Shown here: piece after piece, positions 10,762-22,700 of the stretch | Layout of the letters: the number at the start of each line of letters is the position of its first letter | How positions within the stretch are numbered: the first letter of the stretch is position 1 | Origin: Pomacea canaliculata | Taxonomy: Eukaryota; Mollusca; Gastropoda; Architaenioglossa; Ampullariidae | DNA: 64,000 nucleotides | Direction of reading: 5' to 3' | Assembly (NCBI RefSeq): GCF_003073045.1 | Contig: NC_037593.1 | Span: 10,340,735-10,404,734, forward strand | Program-made: the position numbers and the translations under genes | Notes under the pieces: generated by a model | Database searches by the model: none | The model's input: the letters and a program-made list of their open reading frames with translations, nothing else | Told to the model about the DNA's origin: nothing

Positions 10762-13700
10762 ATGGATAAAGAGGACACAGCCAGTGTTTCTGAAGATGAG
10801 GATATGGAAGAGCAGCAATTTCGCAGGGACACACCAGGTCCTATGCCTGAGCATCAGTACAGCAGGGTAAATTTTTCGCCTTTTTGGGTTTTTCATTTAG
10901 ATGGTCGTATCAACATTAACCTAGTTGTCAGGTATTTTCTAGTTCATTTGTGAAAGGCTTTATCATGTATAGGGATGATTTAAATTTTGGTAAAGCTAAA
11001 GGATTTTAAGGTGGCAAATAAAACATTTTATTACTGCTACAGAAAAATTGATAGGGTAGTTAAAGTACATTTTTAATTACTTTTGCAGCTTACACATGCT
11101 CTACTTGCTGTTTTGCATACAGAATAGAATACAAGAAAACCAGAATCTGCAGACTATCATTCTTAGAAAAAATGCTTGGTTTCTGTTTTAGTGTACATTT
11201 GTGCAAGTGTGTAATTTTATGTATACAAGGTACTGTATCTTGTACAATAGACTATTTCGTGATATGTTTCAGAAAAAATTAATTGAAATATCAGAGACTT
11301 TTGGAGCCAAGCTACGACCAAGTTGTCTAAGCAAGGAATTTGACACGTGAGTACTTAAAATCTGTCTACATCTGCTGTAATCAGATGTTTAAATTGTTTA
11401 CTTTGGTGGTGGGGGGTGGGTTTGGGGTTTCCACAATCCATGTTAGTGTCAATATTATTTGTATTGTTTTTGCTGATGTTTGTAGCATCCAAATAGCCCT
11501 GAATGATATACCATTTTGTTTGTGTTTTAACATCAAGATATATGTGCTGAAAATTTGGCTTTTATAAAATTTCGGGTGTCTTACAATTTGATGGAAATCT
11601 TGTGAAGGTCTTCAAAAATGTTGGTGTATTAAACCAATGTTTTTGATTTTGACCACCATAGGTCAGAGGGGCTCTGGGATCCAGAAAAATGGTTTCGTTC
11701 ATTTGGAGGTGGCTCAAGAGAAAACTCTCCTCTTAATGTACCTGATGGACGTGAGCGCCGGCGACATTCCGACATGGTTCGACCATCTGAAATTGATCGG
11801 GATCTTTGTGCTCGCAATCGAAAGTTTTCAGGTAACATAAAATTTGTCCCTGGTGTATAAACTGGTATCATGTTTAAAGAAAAATAAAAAGATTCTATTT
11901 ATTTTTGGTGTCATAAGTAAATGAGATGCTTTAATTTTACAGTGAAACTTTAGTGGGTTCAGCTTTAAAGCACTTTTAGATGATTTTATGTACTGGATTT
12001 TCTGATCAATGGTAGGATCTTGGCATGTCACATTTAATTAGTGTGGTTTGGGGAAGCATTGCAGTACAAGAGAGTTTGAAAAAAAAATATCCCAAGTCCT
12101 TAAAAAGTCCCTTTTTTTTCCATAGGCCAGAGCCCAGAAAAGTTCTCATTTGGGGAATTAATCATGTGCTTTTTTTATGTTTATACAATTTGCATTTTCT
12201 GATTTTTTAATTTTTAAAGATTGAATCGGAAGTAAAGTAGTAGGCTACTAAGATGCTATTGTAGTTTGATGCAGCTGTGGGTAGACGTGGCTGATGTAAA
12301 GCTATTGGGTATAAAGTCCAGGTCATATAGTAATAATGTTGATTTATGCAACACATTTACCAATTAAAGTATCAGACTCGGAGCACTTCAGAAAACCAAA
12401 TAATATAAAAAAAAATAAAATAGCCTTAAAAGTCATCAAGACATCAGCCTGATAAATTTATATAATTTAAAGTTTTTTTTTTCTTACATGCATGCATGAT
12501 AAAAATACAGTAAAATTATTTTTTTCCTTTCAAAATAATAAGCAGAAATCCATTAGTTACGCAAGAGATTAAAGGGCATATGGTCTTGATTCTATGCCTT
12601 ACACCATAATGAATGGGAAGGTAATGTCAGAATGTCTTGATGGCCATGGTATACTCAATGATCTGAGTGAAGAGAGATTCATTCTTGTATCATAGTACGT
12701 TTTTGTGCAGTGGCAGATCCTAGGGAGCGTCTGAAGGAGGAGCGTGATGGCATTGTCCTTAGTCCTCAGCGTCGCAGCTTTGGCACTGGCTGCCACGTGT
12801 CTCAGACGTCATCATCCATTGTGATCTCTTCTTCGACGTCAGTTTATCGGCAGTCTAGCATTAATGAACGTGATGAGCGTGAAAGGTAATAAACATGCTG
12901 TTTCTGCTTTAAAAAAAAAATATATCTAAGAATAATAATCAGTTATTTCCATTGTACAGGGTTCACAAGGTGAGATTATGAAGCCCTAGGATAATTTTGG
13001 TTTTCGGTAACTTCAGATATATGCATGGCAGAAAAGCATGGTATAGAGCAGTGGTTCTCCAAAGTGTGGTCCGCGGACCACATGTGGGCCACATGCTTAA
13101 GTCAGGTGGTCCGAGGATGTCAGTCATCATATGTCAATAAAGTGATGTTTATCACCTAAATATCTCATCAAAAACAATTAAATTCATCGCATTAAAGTCT
13201 TAATAATAACTTTGCGAAGTATGTAATTTTATGTAAACTTGTTACTGTCACAAAAGTACATCTAGTTTTGAATTGTAATGAAACAAATGAGGCAATTTAA
13301 ATTTGAAATAACTGGTACAGTGATATTAGGCCTTGGTGGTCCGCCATATTTTTTTATTTTAGTAAAGTGGTCCGCGGTCCGAAATACTTTGAGAACCACG
13401 GGTATAATGAATGCAAAAAGTAAAGCCGTGAAGAAATTTATGGTGATAACACATTGAATCTTTTCACTGCAGTTGTAGACATTAAATATTAAGGATGTGC
13501 TTAACTGGTAACCTTTATTATTTTATTTATTATTTTATCTTTATTATTAGCATATCTTACAATTGAAAGACTTGGAACTTATATCATGAAATGTATGTCC
13601 TCAATTTCAATGATGAGCATTGTTGTTTCAGGGACCGTAGAGACCAGCGCCGCATTGGCAGTGGTAGAATCCAAATTGATCGGGACCAAGGGCGTGATTA

Positions 13701-16700
13701 CCATGCAATCAGGGATAGAGATAGAGACCGGAATGAACGTGATAGGGATAGGGACCGTGACAGGGAACGGCGGTTCAACGAGCGTCCAGATCGCTCAGAT
13801 AGATTTCGACGATCAGATAGTCGTGATTTTGGAGACAAAATGGCAGAAAGAGTATGTCTAAATTTATTAATTAATATTAGAATGCTGTTTTAGTTCTCAT
13901 TATTTCCTGCCTGTTTTCAGTCCCTGCCGAATGTCTTTCTTGAATGCTTTGTGTGTGTGGATGCATGCTTGTGAGTGAGAGATATGACTCGATATCATTA
14001 TTTTTTTTCCTTTCTCTTCATTTCAGAGAGAACGTGACTTCAACCACCGTGAAAGAGACAGAGATGAGAGGCGTTTTGACAGGGGTAAGCATAAATTTAG
14101 CTGCAAAGCTCTTGATGTTGTTTCCATAAAGAGTCTTTTTTGTATTTGTGTATTGTTTTGTTTTACCAAATAATTACAGGCAGTCCTTGACTTACGACAT
14201 TGTTCCGTTCCTATGTCGCGTCGTAAACCGATTTTCGCTGTAAGTTGGAACTTACATGCATACTGTAGGTAAATAACATACTGTAAGCACTTATCCCATC
14301 CTAACACAGTAATTATCAAAAAACACATATAAAATACATTTAATTCTTCCACCATGCACACCAAACATGAAGTTCAGGTTACGACGTTTACGACGCAAAA
14401 CCACTTAAGTCGAAACAAGGCTTTATACAGTAAATGGGAAATGTGTCCTAACCATGAAACATTGTAACTCGGGGCTGACGTAACCCGAGGACCCCCTGTA
14501 TTGGGTTAGTGGAAAATTCTTCATGTATTTTGCTGGGTTTTTTTTTTTAAGGGGCAATTATATAAAGAACAAAGGTCAATAATATGTTGCCTGTTTTTTT
14601 CCAATAACTTTTTGCCATCTTTCAGTTAAATTCATAATTTCTCATTCTTAGAAGAACCTGTCTTTATCAGTGAAAAACTGTATTGATTTAGAGCCTCATC
14701 TGAATTAAAAGCTATAACTTGCAGAGAGTTTTGAAGAGAGTGAATGAAATAAGTACAAATTCGATGGGGCTAGGTTAGACAAATATGATGGATGTGTCAA
14801 TGTATTCTATCCAAACTAGAATAACTTTTGATGAGGGATTAAACTTGTGTGCGGTCTCACATCTCACAACTCCTTTACAATTAATGAGTGCTAAATGTTT
14901 CTGGATGAGAGATTCATTCAAATTGTCCAATTGTCGATAGTACACAGTCGATTTGTGTGGTTCCTTGGTATGAGATCATAAAAACATGGCACCTTTAAAA
15001 TCCCACCACAATGAGGGCATAACTTTCCTCTGAAGAAATGTCTGCTATATCAGCTTGAAGCGAATTGTCTCTTTAGGACCAAGGTTGTTTGCATACCACA
15101 TTTTTGTAAATGATCCGCTGCTCACCACCAGTTATCAGTTCCAAAAGAGGATCATTTTTTTTCTTTAATGAGCATATCAGAGATGATTATGTTCACTGTC
15201 AAACATCTTTCTGTTCATGAGGAACCTGAATATCGAGGCTGCTTACAAATCCCAGCTTATTCAGGTGGTCGTAAACGTTTGAATGATAAATGATTGATGT
15301 TTCTACCAGGGCTTCTGCTAAGGCTAAATTTTTTGGGGTCCCAGGGACCCCTTCTTCAGATTTTTAAGGGGTCCCTGTTCTTTGCCCAAATTTGAAGGGG
15401 ACCCCATTGACGAAAACTGAAGGGGTCCTCCGAACTTTTAATGCGTACTGTACGCAATTTTTTGCGTAAGCAGAAGCCCTGTCTACAATCTTTCATGTTG
15501 TGTAAGATAATATGGGTTTGACTCGATCTGTGCCTTTATTATGATGTCTTCAACCTTGTCAAGCCTCCAAAACCAAGGAGCATCCTTGAGATCGAAATCA
15601 CCAGCACGGAACTTCAGCTATTGTTGGCACTGACGTTCTTATAGAACAGTGATGCCCAACCTTTTTCGGCCTGCGGGCCATATCCATTTCGGACAGCCGT
15701 GTCGCGGGCCATATCCATTTCGGACAGCCGTGTCGCGGGCCACTTCGCCGCAAAAATACAAAAAGGAAAAAAAAAAATAGAGCAGATACCATTTTTTATT
15801 AGAAACAAGTTGTACTTACCATTAATTATGTAGTAATTAGTGGGATATTTGAAGTTGTTTTCCCGAAACCAACTTCTGAATGTCCGGCTGCATCGTAGAG
15901 ACACCAAGTCAGAGCACTGAATCGAAATGTTCGTCCATCGAAAAAAAGATTGAGAGACGCCCCCACGTGGGGATAAATACTTCTTCCTTTTTTTTGTTTT
16001 TTTAAGGTCTTATTTTATTACTAACGTGCTGATTTCCTGCACCGTGGGCAGAAGTTTCGCGGGCCGGATATGGCCCGCGGGCCGTAGGTTGTGCATCCCT
16101 GTTATAGAACATTGTGGCCATAAACTTTATGCAATTTTTCACAAGTTTGACACTTTTTTCTTTTACAGAAGTTAAACAATAAAATATGACAAAAATGCAC
16201 AGCTTTGTCTTCCATTTTAAACTTATGGTAAAATCTCCAAAATTCAACCAAGTCAGTCAATTTTTGTTAAGAATGAAGCTGCAGATGTCAGATGATGTAT
16301 AATAATGACTCTAGTACTTTTAAAAACGATCTAGCGCCATATATTGCAAAAATGCGTCGTGACTTTTCCAACAACCCAGTATGTTTGTGGATGTGGCTGT
16401 CAATGATATTTTGCACATTCCTAGTTTTTTCATGGGGTAAAGAGTCTGATATGACTTTGGACATTAGTTATGACAGTAGGTAATGTTTTCAGCTTTGTTG
16501 GGGAGGATTATCGGGTGTAATGTGATCAGAGATATGCATGAACACTTTTATGCAATGCATTATGATGGGGATTGTTAGGTCGCAGACGTTACAACAGTCA
16601 TGAAGAAGCAGAAGCACCAGAGTGGTATACTGGGGGACCTACAAGTCAGACAGACACTATTGAGCTGCGTGGGTTTGAGAGAAAAGGACACAGTTCAGAC

Positions 16701-19700
16701 TGGGTATTGGAAGAAGAAAGAGAAGAGGATGGCAAAGAAGGAAAGCAACCAATGGAGGATGATGAAGAGGAAGAGACTGAGAATGGCAAGAAAGGCAAGC
16801 TTGTCAATGCTGCTGGAGATGCTAAAGCAAATGGTCCTCTAGTAAAGGTGGACCATGGTAAGTAAATAAACCATAAGATTTCAGCTGTCAGTCTTCTTTT
16901 TCACTTCAAATGATTTTTCAGAATCCTCACCCCACCTCCACCCAAAAAATTCAAGGTAGCTTGTTTGCTAAGGTAATGCCTTACTTTTGAGCACATTTAG
17001 TTTAAGCACCATTTTGCAGCAGCTTGTAATAGGCCTTTCTTAGTAATTTATTTGTTTATTAAACTCTGCTTTGAATTGTTTCTGATACTACATTTGTTTG
17101 CTTCTGAATACCAGGTTTTAATGTTGGAAAGCACAATGGTAATGTGGAATCTGTGACTAACTTTTCTGAAGAAATTTCTGGCGAGTTCAATGTTCGACCC
17201 TCACCTCAGCCATCACCTCATCGAATCAATTCTGTTTTTGACCTTGACCAGTTCCTTAAGATTGATCACATTCCTGGACTAGAGGTGAGTTTACAATTTT
17301 ATTTTTTAAATAATAGCACTGTTAATGCAAATTTTGCTTGTTACAAAGCTAAATGTTAACGGTGAAGCATGGTGATTTTTGTATGTGGGTAAGATATGCT
17401 ATTGAAATAAATGTCAAGCACTTTGATTACTGCAGATATCAGATACTTTCAGTGCTTTGGATTCAAGGTCCGATCATGCAGATGGGAACATTGCCAGTTT
17501 AAAGAACTTTTCTCTCGGCCTTTTTCTTCATTTTTATTTTACATTGTACAAATCTAAGTGAAAGGGGGTGAGTGATATCAAACAGTTTGGAAGTTCACAA
17601 AAATTGGTCACAGCATAAATTTTAAAAATGCTGCCAAAAGGAAGGATACTTTTTTTTTTTGTTTTGTTTTGGCATAGGTATTCAGTTGCATTTCGACCAC
17701 AGTGCATGCATATGTACCTTGTGTACCTTGTGTTTTGGTAAAGGTTTCACAAATATGTTTCATGAGATAAACATTTAAAAAGGACTTTGACACCATCTTT
17801 ATTGATCAAAAACTCTTAGGATCTGCTTCAGGAGCCACAAGCAGAGGTTGAACCCTATGGTGATGGGGGTGCAGCAGAACCATCTGGTAGTCGTTTTAGC
17901 AAGTGGTTCAATCCTGCAGCAGCTGCAGGCATGGCCGATCAGAGTAATGGCACTTTTCATGGCATTGATTTTATCCAACGCCAAAGCCCTGCCAATGTCA
18001 GCGAGGATTTTAGCTATCTGCATGGTATGTGTTCTAGCTCAGATGAATAAAAAGATGGAAGGCATATCAGGTCATGTAGGGCCTGCACCTATGGCAAGAT
18101 TTAACACTGGAAAAGGTGCAGTTTAACTTAATAGAACAAGAAACATACAAATGAATAATTTTTTTTATTTTATAAGATTATTCTTTTGTTCCATACTTTT
18201 GACTTGTCATCATAAGGTGCATACAGCTAGTGAAACTGATGACCAGTCTTGTGAAGATAAAACATATATTTGTATGTTACATCCTACTTCCCAAATTTCC
18301 CTGAATTTTTAAGTAAAAGGTGTGAAATTGGTTTTTTGTCTACAAACTTTTTGTGACTCATTCTAATTTCAGAAATATTAGATGGTGCCAGAAGTCCAGT
18401 CACACACTCTCCGCCTCTCTCTATGGCTGCTCAGCTGTTTGGAGAAAAAAATTTCTTTGCTCCGTTTCCCATTAACCAGGATACTTTAACTCCAGGTCCA
18501 GAACATTATACACAGCAGAAGAACTTGCCCCCCATTGTCTCAGCCATGTTTCAGAACAGTGCTGCTGAAAAGTCTGGCAGTGCTTGTAAGTGTCAAAAGA
18601 TAAGAGAAGTATGAATAGAAAGGAAAAGCTCATGTTCTTGTCAAAGAGCATGTGTATCTTTCTCTAATTTTTATCTGTAGCATCCAGAGCAGTTTGCTAG
18701 ATCTTTCTTCTGCTGTTTAGGTGACTGATTAAGAATCAAACATTAATGGTTGGTTTGGGTCAGAGCTTGTGGTCATTCTTGTAGCTAATAATGCTGGATC
18801 TGCATAATTCTGTCATTTATCTTCAGTATTGAGAATTGCTCCAGTCTGATTCTATTAGAGAAGAAATTCTCTGTAATAGCTTGATACAGAAGGCAATGAA
18901 ATGAAAGAAAAGAAAAATCTAGCAATTTTATTTTGTGATGTTAGTGGAGCAGTTCATTGCTGTTGAGAGTTATTAAGAAAATATATTTACATTTGCTGTC
19001 CAGCAACTCCTAGCTCAAGAGGTAGTTTCTCAACTCAAGATGCAGAAGTTCAACTGAAAGCAATCTTGTTTGGTGGGGCACGAGACAGTGCATCCTCAAG
19101 TGGTACGGCCAGTCCTGCCAATGTACCTCCAGGTTAGTTTTGATATTCACAAAATCCTTTCTCGGTACAAACGTGCAGATCCTTTATATTTGAATAATCA
19201 AAATTTACCTGGTGTATCTGGGCATCATCTCATGCTGCGTTAGATGATTATTTCCAAGATGTTAGAGGGGTTTTTGAATGTGTGTAACTAAAACTTTATA
19301 GCTGTTCAAGATCAATAATTTTATTGTCACAGGTGTACAGCGCAAGATGAAAACTGTGGCTGAGCTGGAAGCAGATATGCACCAGAATTCTCCCAAAGTG
19401 GGTGCAAGTCCCTCCTCAACGCCTCAGCATGGACCTACTGCAGCATGCCAGGGAGCTGCCCCAGCAGCTGCACGTTCAGATGATGGGGACCAGACAGCAT
19501 TTAACAAGCTGCTAAGCTTGATTAAAGGTGGCAGCAATACTGCTTCATCAGTTACGGTGAGTCCCATATTCCTTCATTTCATTTCACTAAACTATATTCC
19601 TAACGAGCCCTCTTAGCATGGCACAAAAATATAATTACGTAATAAAACAATGGCGCATAACTGAAGACAGTGAAGATGAAAATGGTTGATGTTTTTATTC

Positions 19701-22700
19701 TTGCTGTTTTCATGTAAACATTGCACCAAGAATACTATATATTTCTGGGAGAGAGAAAACTTGAACTTTGCAATAAAGGCAATGAAAATTGCCTACTTTC
19801 ACTCTGATGACAGCAATAATCTAAAAAATTCACAATTTACTATTTAAAAAAAAAAATCAGCACATCTAAGTGGACTACTTGCCTTCATCAAAAACATTGG
19901 CAAAAATATATCTCCATCACTTAGCACCAAATAGACTGGCTAAAATATCTTAAAATTCGTTGGCAAAGTTATTTTCAACAACAGACTCTTCACTATGATC
20001 ACCAACAAAGTCATCCTTGGGAAAATCACTTGATGAGCACTCATTTCTTCACAAACAAACAAAAAAAATCGCAAAATCACTCAGATTAAATTCCAAATGG
20101 CTCGCAAATAGTGTAAAGAAGACCTGAGATTAGAAAAAAACTTTCTGATTGGTTGGTTTTTAACTGGCTCAACCAAACGAACTTTTCTTGGGTCAGTATG
20201 GCAGAGCAATGATTGTGACCTCTCGTGCTAAGAGGGTAAGCAAAGATATGCAGAGATAAAATGCACAGATTTCCCTCCAAAATATGATTTTAGTCTACTG
20301 GTGTAAAGCCAAGATGAATGCTGTTGAATACATCAGTCAGAGCATGTTTTTATAAGAGCATTGAACTTTGCATTTCACATTTTTCTTTAAATCAAGGGTT
20401 TATTTTAATTTCTGCAAAAGTGTGTAAGAAAGGAGGCGGGAGCAGTAATTGGTAACAAAAAGAAATTAATTTCTCGCATTCAGTACAAACTGTGCTGTGT
20501 ATTTTAATTTTTTTTTTTTTTTTGGCTCCTGCCCTAATTTCTCTGAACTTTTCTTATGTCCCATCTGACAACTCTGCTCTTTGATGACCGTTTCCTAATT
20601 ATTCCTGTCCCCAGAACAACAGCATATGGTCACAACATTTTTAGTGACTTTGCTGCAAAACAATGAAACTCTTTCCCTTTCCATATCCACTAGCTACCCA
20701 TTATTGAATCCTTTATGTGTGCACTGAAAGAAAATGCACCTCTTCCGTACGCATTATTCCTAACACAGTTCCAACTTGTCCTTTTTCACACCCTTCCTCC
20801 CTCATTTTCGCTTACGGTACTTCTCTACTTCCTTTTCCAACATCACAATACTCTTGGCCCTTGTTACTTGGTTCCTCTTTTTTCATTTTTTTTTTTTAAT
20901 ACGTCATCAGTACTGTTGTTTCTCCTTCTGTAGTTCATATATTTGTTATTCTTTCTCTTGTATATTGACCATTTCTTGTTCTTGAGCAATAAGAACATAC
21001 TCCTTAGGAGTGTGAGTGTGTGCTATACAAATTTTGCATTTATTATTTACTATTACAAAAACAGGAACGAATGGGTATCAGATTTTTTTCACTTTTATTA
21101 CATTTATTTGCCATATTATATGTATGTGTATGGTGGAATTTTGTAATTGATTTTGACCCATTCCCAGTGCCCTAGAGGTCTGAAATTTTTGCCAGTTATA
21201 TATTTCCCAGAATAATACAGCGTTAAATCGTTTCCGACAATCTGCAAGTAATAATATAAGAAATATTTTATTCTGTTGGCTGAATTAAGATAGAAAGATA
21301 ACTGTTGCTGTAGGACTTTTAAACTTTAGGTTATTTTCCCTGTTTTGGTCCATACCAAGGGAATAAAGTCATAATGTAAACCAAAAAATAATCAATATAC
21401 CCTGGCATGCAGAACTGTGTGTGTGTATTTGCTGTTAAAATTCCTGTACATCACCCTATATAAAAAAATTGATAAATCCTGGATGCAGAAAGCGTGTAGA
21501 AACAATGGAGCACCTAAGTCAGATAGCCGCATGCTAGATTAGTAACCGCCACTTTGCTCGACTCTGTGTTGAGAGAGAGAGAAAAAAAAGCCACAGATGG
21601 GTGACACCACAATGCAAAGTAAAAGACATCTACAAAAGAAGAGGCAAAAACATCAGGAGAAATTATCAGAGCCTGAAGCCCAGAAGCGTTTGCGATTGGA
21701 AGACTGATGTGATAACGACAGCAAAATTATTTTTTTTTTTTTAGTCAAAAAACACTGCAAAGTTGAAAATAAAATACGTAAAAAATGAAAATTTTTTTAA
21801 AACACATTTTTATTTGAAATGTACTGAAAAGGGTAAAGTAAATTTTGGCTTTATGTCTTGTAATTTTCAGTAATACATATAACTTAAAATATAAAAGTGT
21901 GAGGGGCACTCTTGGAACTTGAAGAGTCTGGGACCCCTCACGTTTATATTTTAAGTTATATATATTAAAGAAAATCCAGAGACATATAAGGACACAATTT
22001 ATTTTCCCCTTTTTAGTACACTTCAAATGAAAGTGTGTTTAAAAAAAATTTTTTTTTTTTTACTTATTTTCAGATTTGAATCAACTGTTTATTTGTGCCT
22101 TTTGACTGTTTAGGTCACAGAGCAGAGGTCACTTTCGCCATCTACAGGGATTCAAGCTCACAATGAATTTACTCAAGTGAGAAATGTTTTTGATTGGAAG
22201 CAGTTCAGGAGGAACCAATTGATAAATGTGTGGCAAATTTTTGTAGTTATTTTACTTGTTAATCTGTGTGACAGTAAGATTATAGGAAAGAGCAGTGGTT
22301 TTGTTTTTTTTTATTTGCTTTGATACTTGAGAGTTGGGAAGTACAATATTTAAAACTTAGTCCTTTTCTTAAGGTGAAGTGTGCCTTGAGAAGATAGCAG
22401 TTTTGGGGTGATCTGGAGATAATGTCACACTCCCTAACTTGCCATATGAGTGAAAGGCCTATGCTAAAAATAGTTTAAAAGCTATTTTTACTATCCCAGA
22501 TCACCCTTTTTTTTTTTTTGAAATCGTCCATGGCTATTGGCTTACATCACAGTTACCGGTAAAAAATTTGAAACGACGTGATCCAGTTTGTTTGAAATCC
22601 TAACAATGCACTTCCCTTAGCAGAATGGCTGACCTTTGTTGATTCATTCCTATTCAGTTGTGATTGAAGTTTAGTTTGTTGAATATTTTCTGATTTATGT

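Larger units (their letters stand above)
14501..16379 (-). mobile_element. Mariner transposon relic, copy 1 (interrupted)
   Basis: The ends TTGGGTTAGTGG (left) and CCAACAACCCAG (right) are inverse complements and are flanked by TA. The minus-strand translation shows, in order, pieces of a mariner transposase: MEDKAV start, 'GDFDLKDAP', 'HLNKLGFVSSLDIQVPHE', 'ITGGEQ', 'SEESYAL', and 'HIIDLCSLY' near the C-terminus, with stops and frameshifts. Two MITEs (15307-15481 and 15647-16101) interrupt it; without them and their duplications it is about 1.24 kb, normal for mariner. The transposase is a pseudogene. It sits in an EIF4ENIF1 intron, antisense to the gene. Confidence 0.88.

Noticed and set aside
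13586..13893. Alternative 91- and 100-codon frames over the Arg/Asp repeat exon
   Set aside because: Only the RDR-rich frame starting at the acceptor 13632 is in phase with the neighbouring exons and matches the basic region of 4E-T.
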